From Sesamum alatum (Eukaryota; Streptophyta; Magnoliopsida; Lamiales; Pedaliaceae): a stretch of DNA of 64,000 nucleotides. The notes beneath the pieces were generated by a model that did no database searches, was not told where the DNA came from, and saw only the letters and a list, made by a program, of their open reading frames with translations. This document shows positions 34,738-47,100 of this stretch, piece after piece. The first letter of the stretch is position 1. Each line of letters begins with the position of its first letter. The translations under genes and the position numbers were made by a program. The stretch is from assembly GCA_034509735.1 (NCBI GenBank), contig JACGWO010000010.1, positions 16,009,193 to 16,073,192 on the forward strand, in the 5' to 3' direction.

Positions 34738-35470
34738 CACTATAAAAAAATACGGTAATTGCAACGGGAATAAGAACAATTTTCTTAATATTTGGAACAG
34801 TAAATAGATCATTGGATTCATTTGGACTGGTATTAAGAACGGTTCAGAAACGGGAGGCTATCCATTGCAAGGAGAGGCGTTCCTAATAATTAGGAACAGG
34901 AGCAGGCCGACCGTTCCATTTTAGGAACGGTTATTGGCATACAATTGTTTCACCATTCCTAATTATCTTTGTATGTATGATTTGTAATTTTTGCATTTGG
35001 AACACCTTGTAAATTTTTGGAACGGTCATATCAAAAGTAAATCGCGCATTTAGGAACGGTCGTTAGAACACATTTTGGAATTGTCAGCATATGTTGCAGA
35101 TACATTTTAGCAATGTTTCTGGAATACGTCTTGGAATGGTGGTTTATGCAAGTTAGGAATGGTCGCCTGGAATACATTTTGACACGGTCCTTGGGAATGG
35201 ATGTTGTACTCCTAATTTGGAATACGATATTGGATCGGATTTTGGTATTGTATTTAGAACGAAAACCTAACCACGAAAGTATTGAATTTGGAATACATGT
35301 AGGAACGGTCTATCCATAATTTGGAATTTATTTCTACCCGTTTTTAGGAACGGTTATCATAAAAATTAGGAATGGTTGTGTACCCGGTAATACGAATGGT
35401 CACTTTTTTTAAACAGTCACACATTGGAACGGTTTGTAAGCGCTCCATGACCGTCGAAAGTACCGTTCCT
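34738..35470. repeat. CACTA family 1 subterminal repeats, 3' arm
   Basis: About a dozen copies of GGAACGGT or close variants (GGAATGGT, GGAACGGTC) lie between 34840 and 35465, mostly direct, with an inverted CCGTTCCTAA next to the non-repeat edge. In CACTA elements such arrays bind the TnpA-type protein and are needed for transposition. Confidence 0.75.
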
Positions 35471-35662
35471 AAATAATGAATTATTAATTTTTTTATAGTA
35501 ATAATTATTATCATTAAAATATATATTAAATTATTAATAATATTTTGAATTTGGTTTTATAATTATTATTTAAATATAAAAAATGAATAATTTAGAAATA
35601 AAAAATATATTAAATGAGAATAATATCCAATTTAATTACAAAAATAAAAAAAATTCCTAAAT

Positions 35663-37258
35663 CTACTCCTCATCCCCCTCGTCCTCGTCCATCTCGTCAA
35701 CGTTTGAAAGGGGGGAGTCCCTAGGAGGCCGTAACGGGCTGGCGCCAGAGTGACTGGTCTGCAGGGCCTTCATCATGCCCATCATGTCCACCATCATCTC
35801 CTCGAGGCGGACGATCCGACCCTCCAGGTTTGATGAAGGCGCTAGCGTTGGCGGTGGTGATGGCGAGGTAACGGTCTGGCTGAGATCGTGGGCCTCAGAA
35901 CCAAGACCGAATACTCGGCCCTTGTTCTTGCCCCCGACCGCAGCCAACCACATCTCCTACTCGGTCTGCACCACCGAGCCCTCTGATTCGGCCGGAGCAT
36001 CCCCAGGATTGGTCGTGGCCTGAGACTGGTGATCCTCCAGCATCTTCTGGAACGGCTCCTGCAAAAATAGTTAGAATTAATTCGAATAAATTAGAATATT
36101 TTCAAACATTGAAAAAATAAATTAGAATATGAAATGCACAACTTACCGCCACCTCCGCTGCCTTCGGCCCGCTCCAACCGCCGTCGACCTTCTTCTTGTA
36201 GCATCTGGAGAATAACTCCAACTGCTTCACTGACCGGCCGAGCTGCTCCTCCTGTAAAAAGAAATGGGAAACAATTATTACAATTTTAATTTAATAATAA
36301 TAAATAATTTAAATAATATTAAATATCTTACCATCTTCCGCTTGTGCATACCGACGGAGATAGAACCCCCGCGGTACACAGTAGCGGATGCGGCTGGGTT
36401 GGCGGACTAGTTCGTCTTGTTCTTCGCGCACTCCTCCTTGAACTCCGGGAACTCCCAGTACAGGAGGAGCTGCCGCCACACCTCGTTCGCCAGCCATAGA
36501 GGCTTCTACAGGAACTGTCTGGCGAGGACGAACTTCTTCCGGAGGAACTTCCCCGCCCAGATGTGGAAGATCTTGAACATCGCCTCATCGTCGCAGTCCC
36601 ACCAGTACATCATTTGTATTAAATATATATATATATATATATATCTCATAACTGAAATTGTTAAAATATTTAAAATAAAAATTTAATTGATAACTAAAAT
36701 TAACCTTACCTTCAGGCTCTCAAACCAGAAATGTTGATCTGATGTGGCGGCACCTTAGGCAAACTGCCCCAAGCGTTGTGATAGTGTCCTTGCACCACCG
36801 CGTTGATGCGCTCGTGTACCTTCCAATCCCTCTTGAAATTATATAATAATTAGTGTGACATAAAAATAATAATTTAAATTACAAAAAAAAATTAAAAAAA
36901 TGATAAATATACCTCGCGTCGGCGAGTGTGATGTACTGGCGCGCGGATGGTGGCGGGAATGGTGGGGCCGGTGGGGCTGGGGGTGTTGGGGCAGCCCATG
37001 GACGGGCCGGATCTACCCGGTGCGGTAATGGATGGTCCGCCACCCTCCTCGATGGGTGAAATGGTAGACGGACCGAGCTGCTGATCCGGCGGAAGTGCTG
37101 CCGGTGGTGGTGGTGGTGGTGGTGAAGGTGGTGGTGATTGGAACACTGCTTCCCAATCCTGGGAAGCAGCACCAGCTAGCGGTATGGCCGGTGAGCCGCG
37201 ACCACAACCACGACTACGACCGCGGCCACATCCACCTCTTCTAGGTGGGAAATCCTGA
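35663..37258 (-). pseudogene. Transposase_24-type second gene of CACTA family 1, degenerate
   Basis: Reading on the minus strand: an Arg/Gly-rich start (GCGRGRSRGCGRG), a Pro-rich stretch, KRDWKVHERINAVVQGHYHN, WAGKFLRKKFVLA, KEECAKNK, ATVYRGGSISVGMHKRKM, then MWLAAVGGKNKGRVFGLGS. A short Met-rich helix (LEGRIVRLEEMMVDMMGMM) and an acidic tail DEMDEDEGDEE finish it. This is the domain order of plant Ptta/En/Spm Transposase_24 proteins, the TnpA-like partner. Introns separate the blocks. Two in-frame TAG codons near 36510 and 36410 each fit CAG or CGG changed by one base. A two-base loss near 36745 shifts frame; the copy at 61654 keeps the intact reading (PKVPATSDQHFWFESLK). Confidence 0.75.
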
Positions 37259-37264
37259 CCAGAT

Positions 37265-38404
37265 ATGATCTAGAATTTTTTTAAAATATTACTGGTATGA
37301 AGTTAAAAAATACATGTAAGTATCAATTTTATTTGAATAATGATAATTTTTCTAATTTTTAAAATATTTATGCAAACTAAATGCTAAAATTGTATACTAA
37401 GTCCTAAAATCAATCTAATAAATGGATAATGAATCCCAATTTTATTTTTGAAAATTTTAGTACAATGTTTACTAAATCTTAAAATTATTTCCTAAAATAT
37501 ATATTAGAACCCAAAATTGATGCTTAATTACACTAAATCTTTTTATTTTCCTATATATTTATACTAAATCCCAAAATTTTTCCCTAAAATTGCACTCAAT
37601 CCTTCTATTTTCCTATATATTTATACTAAATACCCATATTTTACCCTAAAGTTGCACTAAATTCTTCTATTTTCCTATATATTTACACTAAATACCAATA
37701 TTTGCCTATATCCGTACAAAATATTATAGAAAATTACCCAAAATTTTCCAAAATTACAGAAAATTACTAAAATTTTCTTAAATTACAAACAAATAACAAA
37801 TTTTTGACAAATTTGAGAAAATTACCCAATTTTTTCATACATTTTATAAAATTACCAACATTTTAACAAATTAAAGAAAATTACCCAAAATTTTCTTAAA
37901 TTGAGAAAATTAACGAATTTTGGACAAATTACAGAAAATTACCATAATTTTCATAAATTTCAGAAAATTATCAAAATTTATGTAAAATATAGAAAATGCC
38001 CAAAATTTTCATAAATTACAGAAATTACCTACAATTACCGCAAAAAAAACATAAACTACCTACAATTACAGCAAAAATAACATAATGTACCTACAATTAC
38101 AACAAAAATTACAGAAATTTCCAACAATTACCCGAAAAAAAACAACAAAAATTACAAAAATTACATTAACTACATTACATAAATTACATTACAACCACAT
38201 AAACTTGTATGTGAATTTACAGAAATTTACAATCACATAAATACATAAATTTACTGAAATTTTTAAAAAATGTAACAAATTACAAAAATGAAACAAATTA
38301 CAGAAAATGCAGAACAACAAAAAATAGGTGCATTTTTCAGATTATGCATTTTTCAAAAAATGCAAAACAGAGAAAATAAAAATAAAAATAGGGTTTATAA
38401 AACC
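37265..38404. repeat. AT-rich spacer between CACTA genes with degenerate repeats
   Basis: 37535-37700 holds three units of about 62 bases sharing TTCTATTTTCCTATATATTTA and ACTAAAT. 37730-38310 is a loose array of AAATTACAGAAAATTACC-like words. No coding sequence. The same spacer, with the same repeats, is at 62460-63600. Confidence 0.65.
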
Positions 38405-41400
38405 CTACTTGGTAGTGGTGCAGGCGACGGCGGGAGGCGGTAACAAGAGCAGGCGGCGGCGGCGGCGGCGGCGGTAGTGGTTATCTATTACGACATCTGG
38501 ATTAGGTACGACTTCATCCATCTGATAGGCGATCTCGGTCCAACGCAAGTCGTCGATTACTCTTCGAGCCTTGATTTTGCAAACAACTTTCCAGTTGACT
38601 TTGTCTCTCTTCGTGCTCGGGTGATCCGCATAGTAGACTTGTACTACTTGTTGAGCCAGTATGAATGGTTCATTCTTTTGGTAGAGCTTTTTGAAGTTGA
38701 CATCAACGACGTGATAACGAGGGTGTATCTTCATGCCTCTGACCGGATCGACCCAACGGCAATTAAACAGTGCAATGTGCATATTGGGAATTAGTGGGTA
38801 ATGTAGCTGAATTATCTCTTCTAAAATTCCATAAAAGTTAGAATCCGTGTCTGTATATGATGAACTTTCACACAAACACCAGAATTCATTGTTGACTTCC
38901 CGACATTGTGACGTTCAGTGTGGAAATTGAAGCCATTGACGAAGTAAGACGGGTATGTCATCACTTTTGCTCTAGGGCCCCAATAATGCAACTTCAATAA
39001 TTCGTCGTTCGTGTGGTTCAATTCTGGTTTCGCCTACAATTTATCATATAACAATTGAAATAATTTGATTACAAATTGAGCAGATCGCATGCAATTACAA
39101 GAAAGTGACACTTACACGACGCTTGAACCAATCCTTGAATTATGTTACCACTAGTTGATCAATTATTGGGTCCTCCGAATTGTGTTGCTTGAACAGTTCA
39201 TTCAAGAATGACCTGTTACAGTAAAACTGATAGTTATAAATATACATGTAATTGAAATTGAAATGAAAGCTTGTGATAATTAGGTTTGTATAAGAAACTT
39301 ACTCGTAGTATGTTGCAACAACTTCACAATTACACAAGACGTATGTCTCGATAACATGAAGTTCCTCAGTGCTCAACCATCTCTTCTTTGAGGCTCCACT
39401 TGCTCGACCCGGGTAATTGAAAATGGACCGTACTATCCGATCGTCGTTGCTCGGAAGATCATCGTTCCGACCGGGTCTGCTTCGCTTGCAGAGAATGTGT
39501 GTTTCAAAGTAGTGAGAAGAGAAAAGCCCGATTTCTTCGACAATATAAGCCTCTACAATTGACGCCTCGACGTGTGCTTTGTTTTTAACCTTTTTCTTCA
39601 AATCGCGTAGGAATCTATTCATATGAGTATTTATTAAAATGCAATCTAATTGCTACTTAAAAATAATATATTTATCAGTATTCAATTAATTACCTCTCAA
39701 ATGGGTACATCCACCTGTATTGCAGGGGCCCCTCAACGCGCGCCTCATATGGAAGGTGAACAATTAGATGCTCTATTGAGTCGAAAAAAGGAGGAAATAT
39801 TTTCTCGAGGTTGCACAGGATGACGACTACACTATCTTCCAATTCTTTTACCTTGGCCATATCTAGTGTTGTTGAGCATAGGATTTGGAATAGAAGGCTC
39901 ACTTCCGTCAAAGACCCCCACACGTTTTCTGGAAGCATTTCATGTAAGGCAACCGGAATCAACTTTTGCATGAATACATGACAATCATGGCTCTTCATGC
40001 CGTGCATCCTTAACTCCTTCATGTCGACGCAACGGGCCAAGTTAGAGGCATACCCATCAAGAAACCTAAGACAACGAATCTACTCATATATCTTCTTCTT
40101 TTGCTCATTCATCAGTGTATATACTGCTTTGGGCATCATGTTCGGTCTCCTTTCGTCCACCTCAAGCTCCGACCGATTACATATGATCTTGATATCCTTT
40201 CGTACATTTAGATTGTCCTTCGTTTTCCCTTGATGTCCATCACAATATTGAATATATTATCGAACACATTCTTCTCAATATGCATGACATCAAGATTGTG
40301 CCGTATCATATGCGCTCCCCAGTATTCAAGCTCCCAGAAGATGCTTTTCTTTGTCCACTTATGGTCGACACCGTAGCCTTTCGATTCACTAAACGGTTGT
40401 TCGACTGCCACACTAAACGCATCGACATGGGTTCGGATCTATTCTCCAGTCAGCCTCGAATGTGCAACCTTCCTCTCAATTCGATTTTTAGTAAAGGCTT
40501 TCTTGTTCCTGCGATAAGGATGATCCGGTGGTAGGAACTACCTGTGGCAGTTAAAATAGCATGCCTTCCGACCATGCTGTAAATAGAATGCCCGTGCGTC
40601 CTCCATAAAAACTGGACACCCCATAATACCGGTGATACTCCATCAAGACGCCATCCCATAAGCAGGAAGGTCATTCACTGTCCACATCAATGCGACATGC
40701 ATCATGAATGCCTGGTTTGTCGCAGTATCGTGCGTACATACACCCACATGCCATAAATTCTGCAACTCCTCGATCAAAAGCTCCAAGTAGACATTGATAA
40801 GACGTTTTGGATTCGATGGGCCAAGGATCACCATCGTTAGGAACATATACTCAGACTTCATGCACATTCCCGGTGGGAGATTGTACGGTGTAAGTATCAC
40901 GGGCCAACATGAGTAAGCTTTACCATACTGGCCGTGCGGTGCAAACCCATCCGTGCACAACCCAAGTCTAACATTATGAGGCTCAGCTACAAAATCAGGA
41001 TACGTCCGGTCAAAATGCTTCCAAACCTCTGCATCGGACGGATGACACATGGATCCTTCCTCCGTCTGATGGCTCGCATGCCAAGTCTTATGCTCTGTTG
41101 TTGCCTCCGACGCATAGAACCTCTGCAGCCGAGGAGTAAGCGGTAGATACCTAAGAATGGCATACGGGGACTTCTTGTGTTTAGGATTTTTGTCCCTGGT
41201 GGGCTTGTACCTAGCGTCTGTACAGAACTTGTAATATTCCAAATCAATATCGTCCTTCCAATACAACATGCAATCGTTTTTGCAAGCATCAATGTTCTGA
41301 ACTGGTAAAGCCAATTCTCTTATCAATTTTTTCGTATTGTAATAATCGGCGGGGAAAGTGTGATCGCGGTGCATTACAGTATCAGCCCACTGGCATAACC

Positions 41401-42062
41401 GATCATATGTATGCTCGAAAAAACCCCCTTCGTCTTAATATGTATCAAAGAGGCAATTGATGACAACTGAGAGGTGGTGCAGTCGTTCCACAACGGTTGG
41501 TCCATAGCATGAACTACATCAAAAAAATAATCTGACAAGCCAAACACATAATTATAGGGCCCCGAATCGTAATTATATGAACTAGGACCCACATCAAATG
41601 GACAATACCGAGTACCATCATCAAGCCATCCCTCCTGGTTGTACGAAGACGGCCCCCAGAAAAATGGCTCGACGGCATCGAATACCATCCTCTGCGCCAT
41701 ATCCATCTCAGCCGCATCACCCTAATGCGAACTACCCTCCTCCTGAACGGGTGGCGTTTGCTGCTGCTGCACAGGGGGCGCTGACAATGCTTCAAAGTAT
41801 TCTTACACCCTCTCCTCACCATGCGAAGTCCAATTATATACTCTGGCATAAACCCTTTCATACACAAATTAAAATTTACCTTGTCTGGTGTTTTGAACCG
41901 TTCGTTTTTGCACTTCCAATAGGGACTCTTAATCTTGTTCCCGTCCATATATGCACGCTGAGACTGGGCCCATTCTAAAAATGTTGTAACACCATCCTCA
42001 ATCTCCAGCGTCACACCCAGGACGTCTCGATCATACATCCATTTCCTCAACTGTCTTAACAT
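38405..42062 (-). pseudogene. TNP2-type CACTA transposase (TnpD-like), degenerate
   Basis: The start ATG near 42062 opens MLRQLRKWMYDR. Then come the Transpos_assoc domain (SPYWKCKNERF, CMKGFMPEY), the TNP2 core (RFYASEATTEHKTWH, GLCTDGFAPHG, WPVILTPYNLPP, HNLDVMHIEKNVFDN), DUF4218 (HGMKSHDCHVFMQKLIP, EHLIVHLPYEARV, GRASGASKKRWLS) and DUF4216 (DSNFYGILEEIIQLHYP, HPRYHVVDVNFKKLYQKNE). A 90-base intron with GT..AG is at 39213-39302. Frame changes near 41800, 41400, 40640, 40215, 40080 and 38870, and stops such as TAA for CAA near 39140, make it inactive. The protein would cut and paste CACTA ends in the nucleus. The C-terminus runs into a GC-rich Arg/Leu/Pro tail. Confidence 0.85.
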
Positions 42063-42299
42063 GATTGATCCTATGTATAATTCACAATAGTACGCAATTA
42101 AATGACGAGAATATTATATATATATATAACTAACAATTACAGAATTTTGCATACTTACCTAAGCAAATCACCTATCAATATCAATGCAAAATTTGCGCAA
42201 GTAATTGATATGTTCGATGTTCCGTATAGAGAATCAACAGGGGGAGTTACAACAAAATGAGTTGGAGAGTAATTATAAGAACAATGAAAAAGAAGGGGG

Positions 42300-42961
42300 A
42301 CATATATATAGAAAATATTGGAACGGGCATTGGAATATTATTTGGAACACAAAAATAGCCGTTGAATTATAGCTGTTGTTCCAGCTTTAGGAACAGTTGC
42401 AGGTACGGTTATAGAAACGGTAATCTTACCGTTGTAATATAGCCGTTAGGGCATAGTAGGAACGGTATGAGGCACACAAAATACGACCCTTCCTAATTGG
42501 AGCACAATTAGGGACGGTAATTGTAACAATATTGCATTTCCTATATACCCACTATTTAGAACGGTCATTGCATTACATTTTTGCTCATGGTGTAAAAGGG
42601 CCTCATATAGCACTACATATTGGAACGGTCAAGTAACCGGTCCAAATAGAACCGGTGTTTGGAACACATAAAGGAACGATCAGTGTTCCAGGTGGAGAAA
42701 CCGTTCCAACTTTCACACATGTGTTCCAAATGGAATACCAAAATATATCCGGTCCTTTTTAGGAACGGTAATAGGTTTACATATTGGCACATATATGTTG
42801 GCACATATATAGGAACGGTCGTGCCGTTCCTATTCGTTTGTACTACAATAAACTTGAAAGTGACGTCATCAACGGTTTCCCATTCCACAAAAGTTCCACT
42901 TACCGTTCCTATTTGGAACAATCGACTATATCCATTCCAATTTTCGCATTTTTTTGTAGTG
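42300..42961. repeat. CACTA family 1 subterminal repeats, 5' arm
   Basis: GGAACGGT and its inverse ACCGTTCC occur at least ten times (for example near 42460, 42620, 42675, 42700, 42772, 42812, 42900). Together with the 3' arm they form the expected transposase-partner binding arrays. The promoter of the transposase gene should lie here. Confidence 0.75.
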
Positions 42962-43724
42962 AGAGTAGCCACAATGAAAGGCGACACGAGACGGCAAGGC
43001 AAGGCAAGGCAAGTGCACGACAGTGGCGAGACGAGACGACGAGGCAAAGTGAGCGCGGCAGTGAAGAGAAGCGAGGCAAAAAAGAGAAGACTAAATAGTA
43101 AGGGAGAAAAATAAACCTCGAGATAGAAGAGTGATGGCGTGGAGAGAGAAAAAGATTGAGATCGAGAGAGAGAAGAAAGATAGAGAAGAAGATGGTGAGA
43201 GAGAGACAGAAAATTGAGAGAGAAGAGAAAGGGAGATTGCAGAGACAGAATGAGAGGGGGCTAAGGCTAGGATGCAATGGGAAGGGCATTGATTAGGTCA
43301 AATTTTATTAAATTACATATTTATCTATATATTTTTTTAAAAAATAATAGATTAATAGTGTACCGGGTGGGTCTACATGGACTCGAGACCCGTCCCGGGC
43401 CCGGGCTGGTCTTAAAAAGTAAGATTGAGATTCGCCCTGAACCCCATTTTTTAGATCTAAACCCGCTCCATTAGGGGCGGGTTGGGGTGGGTTTTTGTGG
43501 GATCGGGTCGAATTACCACCCCTAATTTCACATACCATTATGTCTATTTTTTGGACGAAAACTTGAACGTGGAACTAAATGTGTCAAGTTTTTCCAATTT
43601 TTGGACTATTCGAAAATCTCAAAAAGTAGAATACTAAATGTGTCGAGTTTTCCTAATTTTGGGATCATTTTAAAAATCTCGTAAAGTAGAGAACTAAAGT
43701 GTTGAACCTCATATCCTATGGGAT

Positions 43725-43904
43725 CACTACAAGAAAAATGTTCAACAAAAAGGAAAAAAAATGACTGTCGAGTTAATTTGTAAGTAAAATTTTCGTTGCT
43801 AATGCATTGTATAATATAAGAAATTTACTTGCTAATGAATTTAGAAACGAAAATTTACTTGCTAACAAGTTTAACAACAAATTATTTAAAATATATATCA
43901 ACTA
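43725..43904. mobile_element. CACTA family 3, one terminus only
   Basis: It starts CACTACAAGAAAAATG, a classic CACTA terminus, exactly where element F is cut. ACTTGCTAA and its inverse TTGCTAA-like words recur as subterminal repeats. No gene or second terminus is visible before unrelated sequence begins. Confidence 0.6.
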
Positions 43905-44150
43905 AGGGTTAATTGCAATTTTCGTCCTGTAATTATAGGTATTTGGCGTTTTGGTTTTTTAAGTTTCTCGAGTAGCAAAATAGTCCTTTAACTTTTCAGT
44001 TAATTGCATTTTCCGTCCTGTAATTATAGGTATTTGGCATTTTGGTCTTTTAAGTTTCTAGGGTAGCAAAATAGTCCTTTAACTTTTCAATTTTTGCGAT
44101 TTTCGTCCTCTAGTTGCTGGATTTTTTAAAACTTGCCGGAATAATGGCAC
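43905..44150. repeat. tandem repeat of about 91 bases, two and a half units
   Basis: Units start GTTAATTGCAATTTTCGTCC and GTTAATTGCATTTTCCGTCC and run to AGTCCTTTAACTTTTCA. A third partial unit (TTTTTGCGATTTTCGTCC) follows. No gene. It resembles dispersed repeats in the PELPK 3' flank. Confidence 0.7.
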
Positions 44151-44164
44151 GCATAAATATTTAA

Positions 44165-47100
44165 ATTTATATCTTCAATATCATAAAACTAATTCAATTT
44201 GTGTCTATTTTAAGCAAATTTAAATTTTAGCGGATAATGTATTATCAGTTTAGAATATTATATATCTTATCACTATCATTTATTTTTAATTTTAACTATA
44301 TACTTTTTTTTTATCTCTCATTCATTATTCCAAACTTACATCACTCTCTTGGTATATATCACAAAGTAAGTTTTTAAATTTAATCCTGTAAAATAATTAT
44401 TTCTTACAATATAAATATTTCATTAACATATTTCTTCATTTTTTTTTTTAATTTTGATCATTCTGAATATTTTATAAAATATAAAATTTTAATTGGTGGA
44501 ATATTTGTTGTGAGTTCGAATTTCAACTAATTAAATTAAATCTCTCGATTCATATCTTGAATCAAGTTATCCCAACAAATTAGCTATTTTCATGAACCAT
44601 CCCACAATCTTAGTCAAAAATTTCCATCAAATTACATAAATTGAACATTGGAGAAGAGGATGACTCAACAATAAGAAATTTTGTGTAGGATATCAAGAAT
44701 TTGGCGAGAACAATAGGATCAATTCATTTTGTTTTAATCAGGTAAGACTACTTTTTCGTCGGCCGTCGTATGTTGGGGTTGTTAGTTTTTTGTTCAAGCT
44801 GTCTTTTATTATTATATTTTTGTTTTTGCATTTTTTAGTTTATTTCATTGTCATGATTTTTATGAATAATCGCCATACCTCTTTTCTATTTTTATGTTTT
44901 GCTTATATATATATATATATATATATATATTTTAGTCTTCTCTTTTCTCTAATTTGGTTGCTTGGATTCTTCTTTCTTAGTTTAGTTTGTTATTCCTCTA
45001 TACAAGAAATTTATTTATTTATTTATGTTTACTTATATATATAGTGATAACATGTCGGATAGGATTTATTAAAGTTTTTCAATTCCTATTTAGTTTTAGT
45101 AGTTCATTTCTTATTGTTGAATTAAATTTATCATATTATTTTATATTTTTGTTTGTATATATATTTCGAATAAGTTTGTTTAATATTCGTATTATGTTTT
45201 GAATCAGAAATAAGTTTGTTTATTATATATAATAGTGAGACATTTGACAAGAATCAAATAAACATTGACTAAAAATACTTTTTGAATTTTGAATTTTCTT
45301 ATTTTTTTTTAGAAAAATCTTAATTGGTTGATATTTAATCATTCTGTAAAATTTAAATTTATTAGTTAAATATCATTTACAATAAATAAAAATAATTTTA
45401 ATATACAATTAAAAAATGTGGATAACAATGAATAAATACAATTAAGAAATGCATATTAAGGAAACTAATTAGTGGGGTTTCAAATTTCTGCATCCTTTTG
45501 AATGTTAAATCAGTCATCAAATGTGTCGTTCTTCTTCTATTTATTTTTTTGATCCACACATTTTTTATTTGATCATTTTTTTCTTAATGTTTGAATTTTT
45601 ATTTTTATTTTTTGTATTCACGTTCTTTTCTCTAATTTTTTTGGTCAATTCATGATTTTTTTATTTATGATTTCTATTTGTTTTAGTTTATCTTTGATTA
45701 TTTCATTTTCTTCAATAACGAGCTAGGATATTTATTCATTTAATCATTGAATGAGCATCTATATCAAATAGTTCATCACAATCAATTTTAGTTTTTTTTT
45801 CTTCTAATTTTAATTAAAAAATCCAAATAAATGTTTATAATTTTTGGCCTTCCTCACGTGTGAAGATATGTATGATCATGAATATTTTATTATAAGTTCA
45901 ATCATCAAATGCTTTTGCTGATGAAATGAAGAACTCGCAAATGTTTGAATTTTTTGTTTCCATTCTTTTTGTTTATATAATTTTTTTAATAAGATAGTGA
46001 GGCTTCTTAATGTATGTCTGAACACCCATTTTGTTTAATTCCAATCAATTATTTCAGAAATTATAGTTACAATTTTTATTTTCTTAAGAAAAATGAATCA
46101 CATCGAAGTTTTTTAATTCTTTTTTCATAATTGCTTTAGCATTTGCTTTTCTTTTGTCCTTTTACAAATTATTTGTTATTACAAGATAAAGCATCTTGAT
46201 GAAAAGCTATTTTCTCTTATGCATTGCTCAATGACCTCTTTCATCCTTTTATTTATGATGCCCAAGTTTAGGTCTCTTACAGTGTCTTCCTCTTTGGTTT
46301 ATAGTAATATTATTTTCTTCTTCTTTTCGATATTATTTTTTAAAGTTCTGGCTAATCTACTATGTACGTAACGTGCTTCTTTATTTTTTCAAAGTGTTGT
46401 GGTTGTATAATTTCTATATATTTTCTCTTATTATTAATTCTTGAGTATTTACTTGAATTTTTTTCAATTTTTATTTTTGAATTATATATCTTTTTTTCTT
46501 CATGTGTCCCATTGATATTGCTTTTGTTTGTTTCATTTATTAATGATATCCTAATTAAATATTTGTCTTTACCAAAATTATTCCGTTCTTATAATTTTAT
46601 TTTTACTTTCTTAAATTTTTTCAATCAAATAATCATCATTTTTCTACTTAATCATTAAATGAGTACAAACTTTTATTGAATAATAGTTCATCAAGATCTT
46701 CAATTTTCAATGTCGATGAGAAAAAGATTAACTGAAATATTACATTTCTTCTCCTCTTTTCAGGTTTGGAGATATGGTATTAGTTTATATGTTTTTTTTT
46801 TTTTTGGGGCAATAAAGTTCTACAATTTTTTTCAAGTTCTCAACCAATAGTTTATTCATCAAATTCTATATTTATTTATTTAAAATCCTTATTGTATAAT
46901 ATGTGTAGAGTAGGAATTTGTGTAACATTTTCTCCACCAATTTTTTATAATTCTTTTCAGTATTTGACGATGTTTATATATACTTTCATATTTTTCATTT
47001 TAAGATATCCATTATTTTTTTTTCATAAGCTATATGTATGCATATATTTATACTATTCTATTGGTATGAATCATGTAATAGGCTTTTAATTTTTCTTTCG

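Larger units (their letters stand above)
34738..42961 (-). mobile_element. CACTA (En/Spm) element, family 1, about 8.2 kb
   Basis: The termini are CACTATAAAAAAATACGG at the left and CACTACAAAAAAATGCG, inverted, at the right. Immediate flanks are AAA and AGA, possibly a 3-base target duplication with one change. Two genes run on the minus strand: the TNP2-type transposase first, then the Transposase_24-type gene. Subterminal arms hold many GGAACGGT copies. The uninterrupted site is seen at 11640-11660, 20376-20400 and 26630-26655. Both genes are broken, so this copy is probably immobile unless helped. Confidence 0.85.
34570..43524. mobile_element. hAT element, copy 4, split by CACTA element
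   Basis: Left end CAACGATGGCAA after ATTGCACG (34562-34569). Right end ATTACCACCCCTA before ATTTCACA (43525-43532). The two hAT parts, 34570-34737 and 42962-43524, join to give the family's normal order around GGAGAGTAGCC. The right part includes an extra AG-rich stretch (42980-43230). Confidence 0.65.
34345..43724. mobile_element. element F, copy 3, split by hAT and CACTA
   Basis: Left arm from about 34345 (ACATAGAAATGAGGGTTCAAC) and right arm to 43724 (GTTGAACCTCATATCCTATG). The hAT element 34570-43524 lies inside it and the CACTA element lies inside that. The right arm is cut at 43725 by another CACTA terminus. Confidence 0.6.

Noticed and set aside
37730..38310. CRISPR-like array
   Set aside because: The words are degenerate, unevenly spaced and AT-only, inside a plant CACTA element.
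42909..43289. Ser/Leu-rich open frame on the minus strand
   Set aside because: It crosses the CACTA/hAT junction and a purine-rich simple-sequence stretch, so it is composition-driven.
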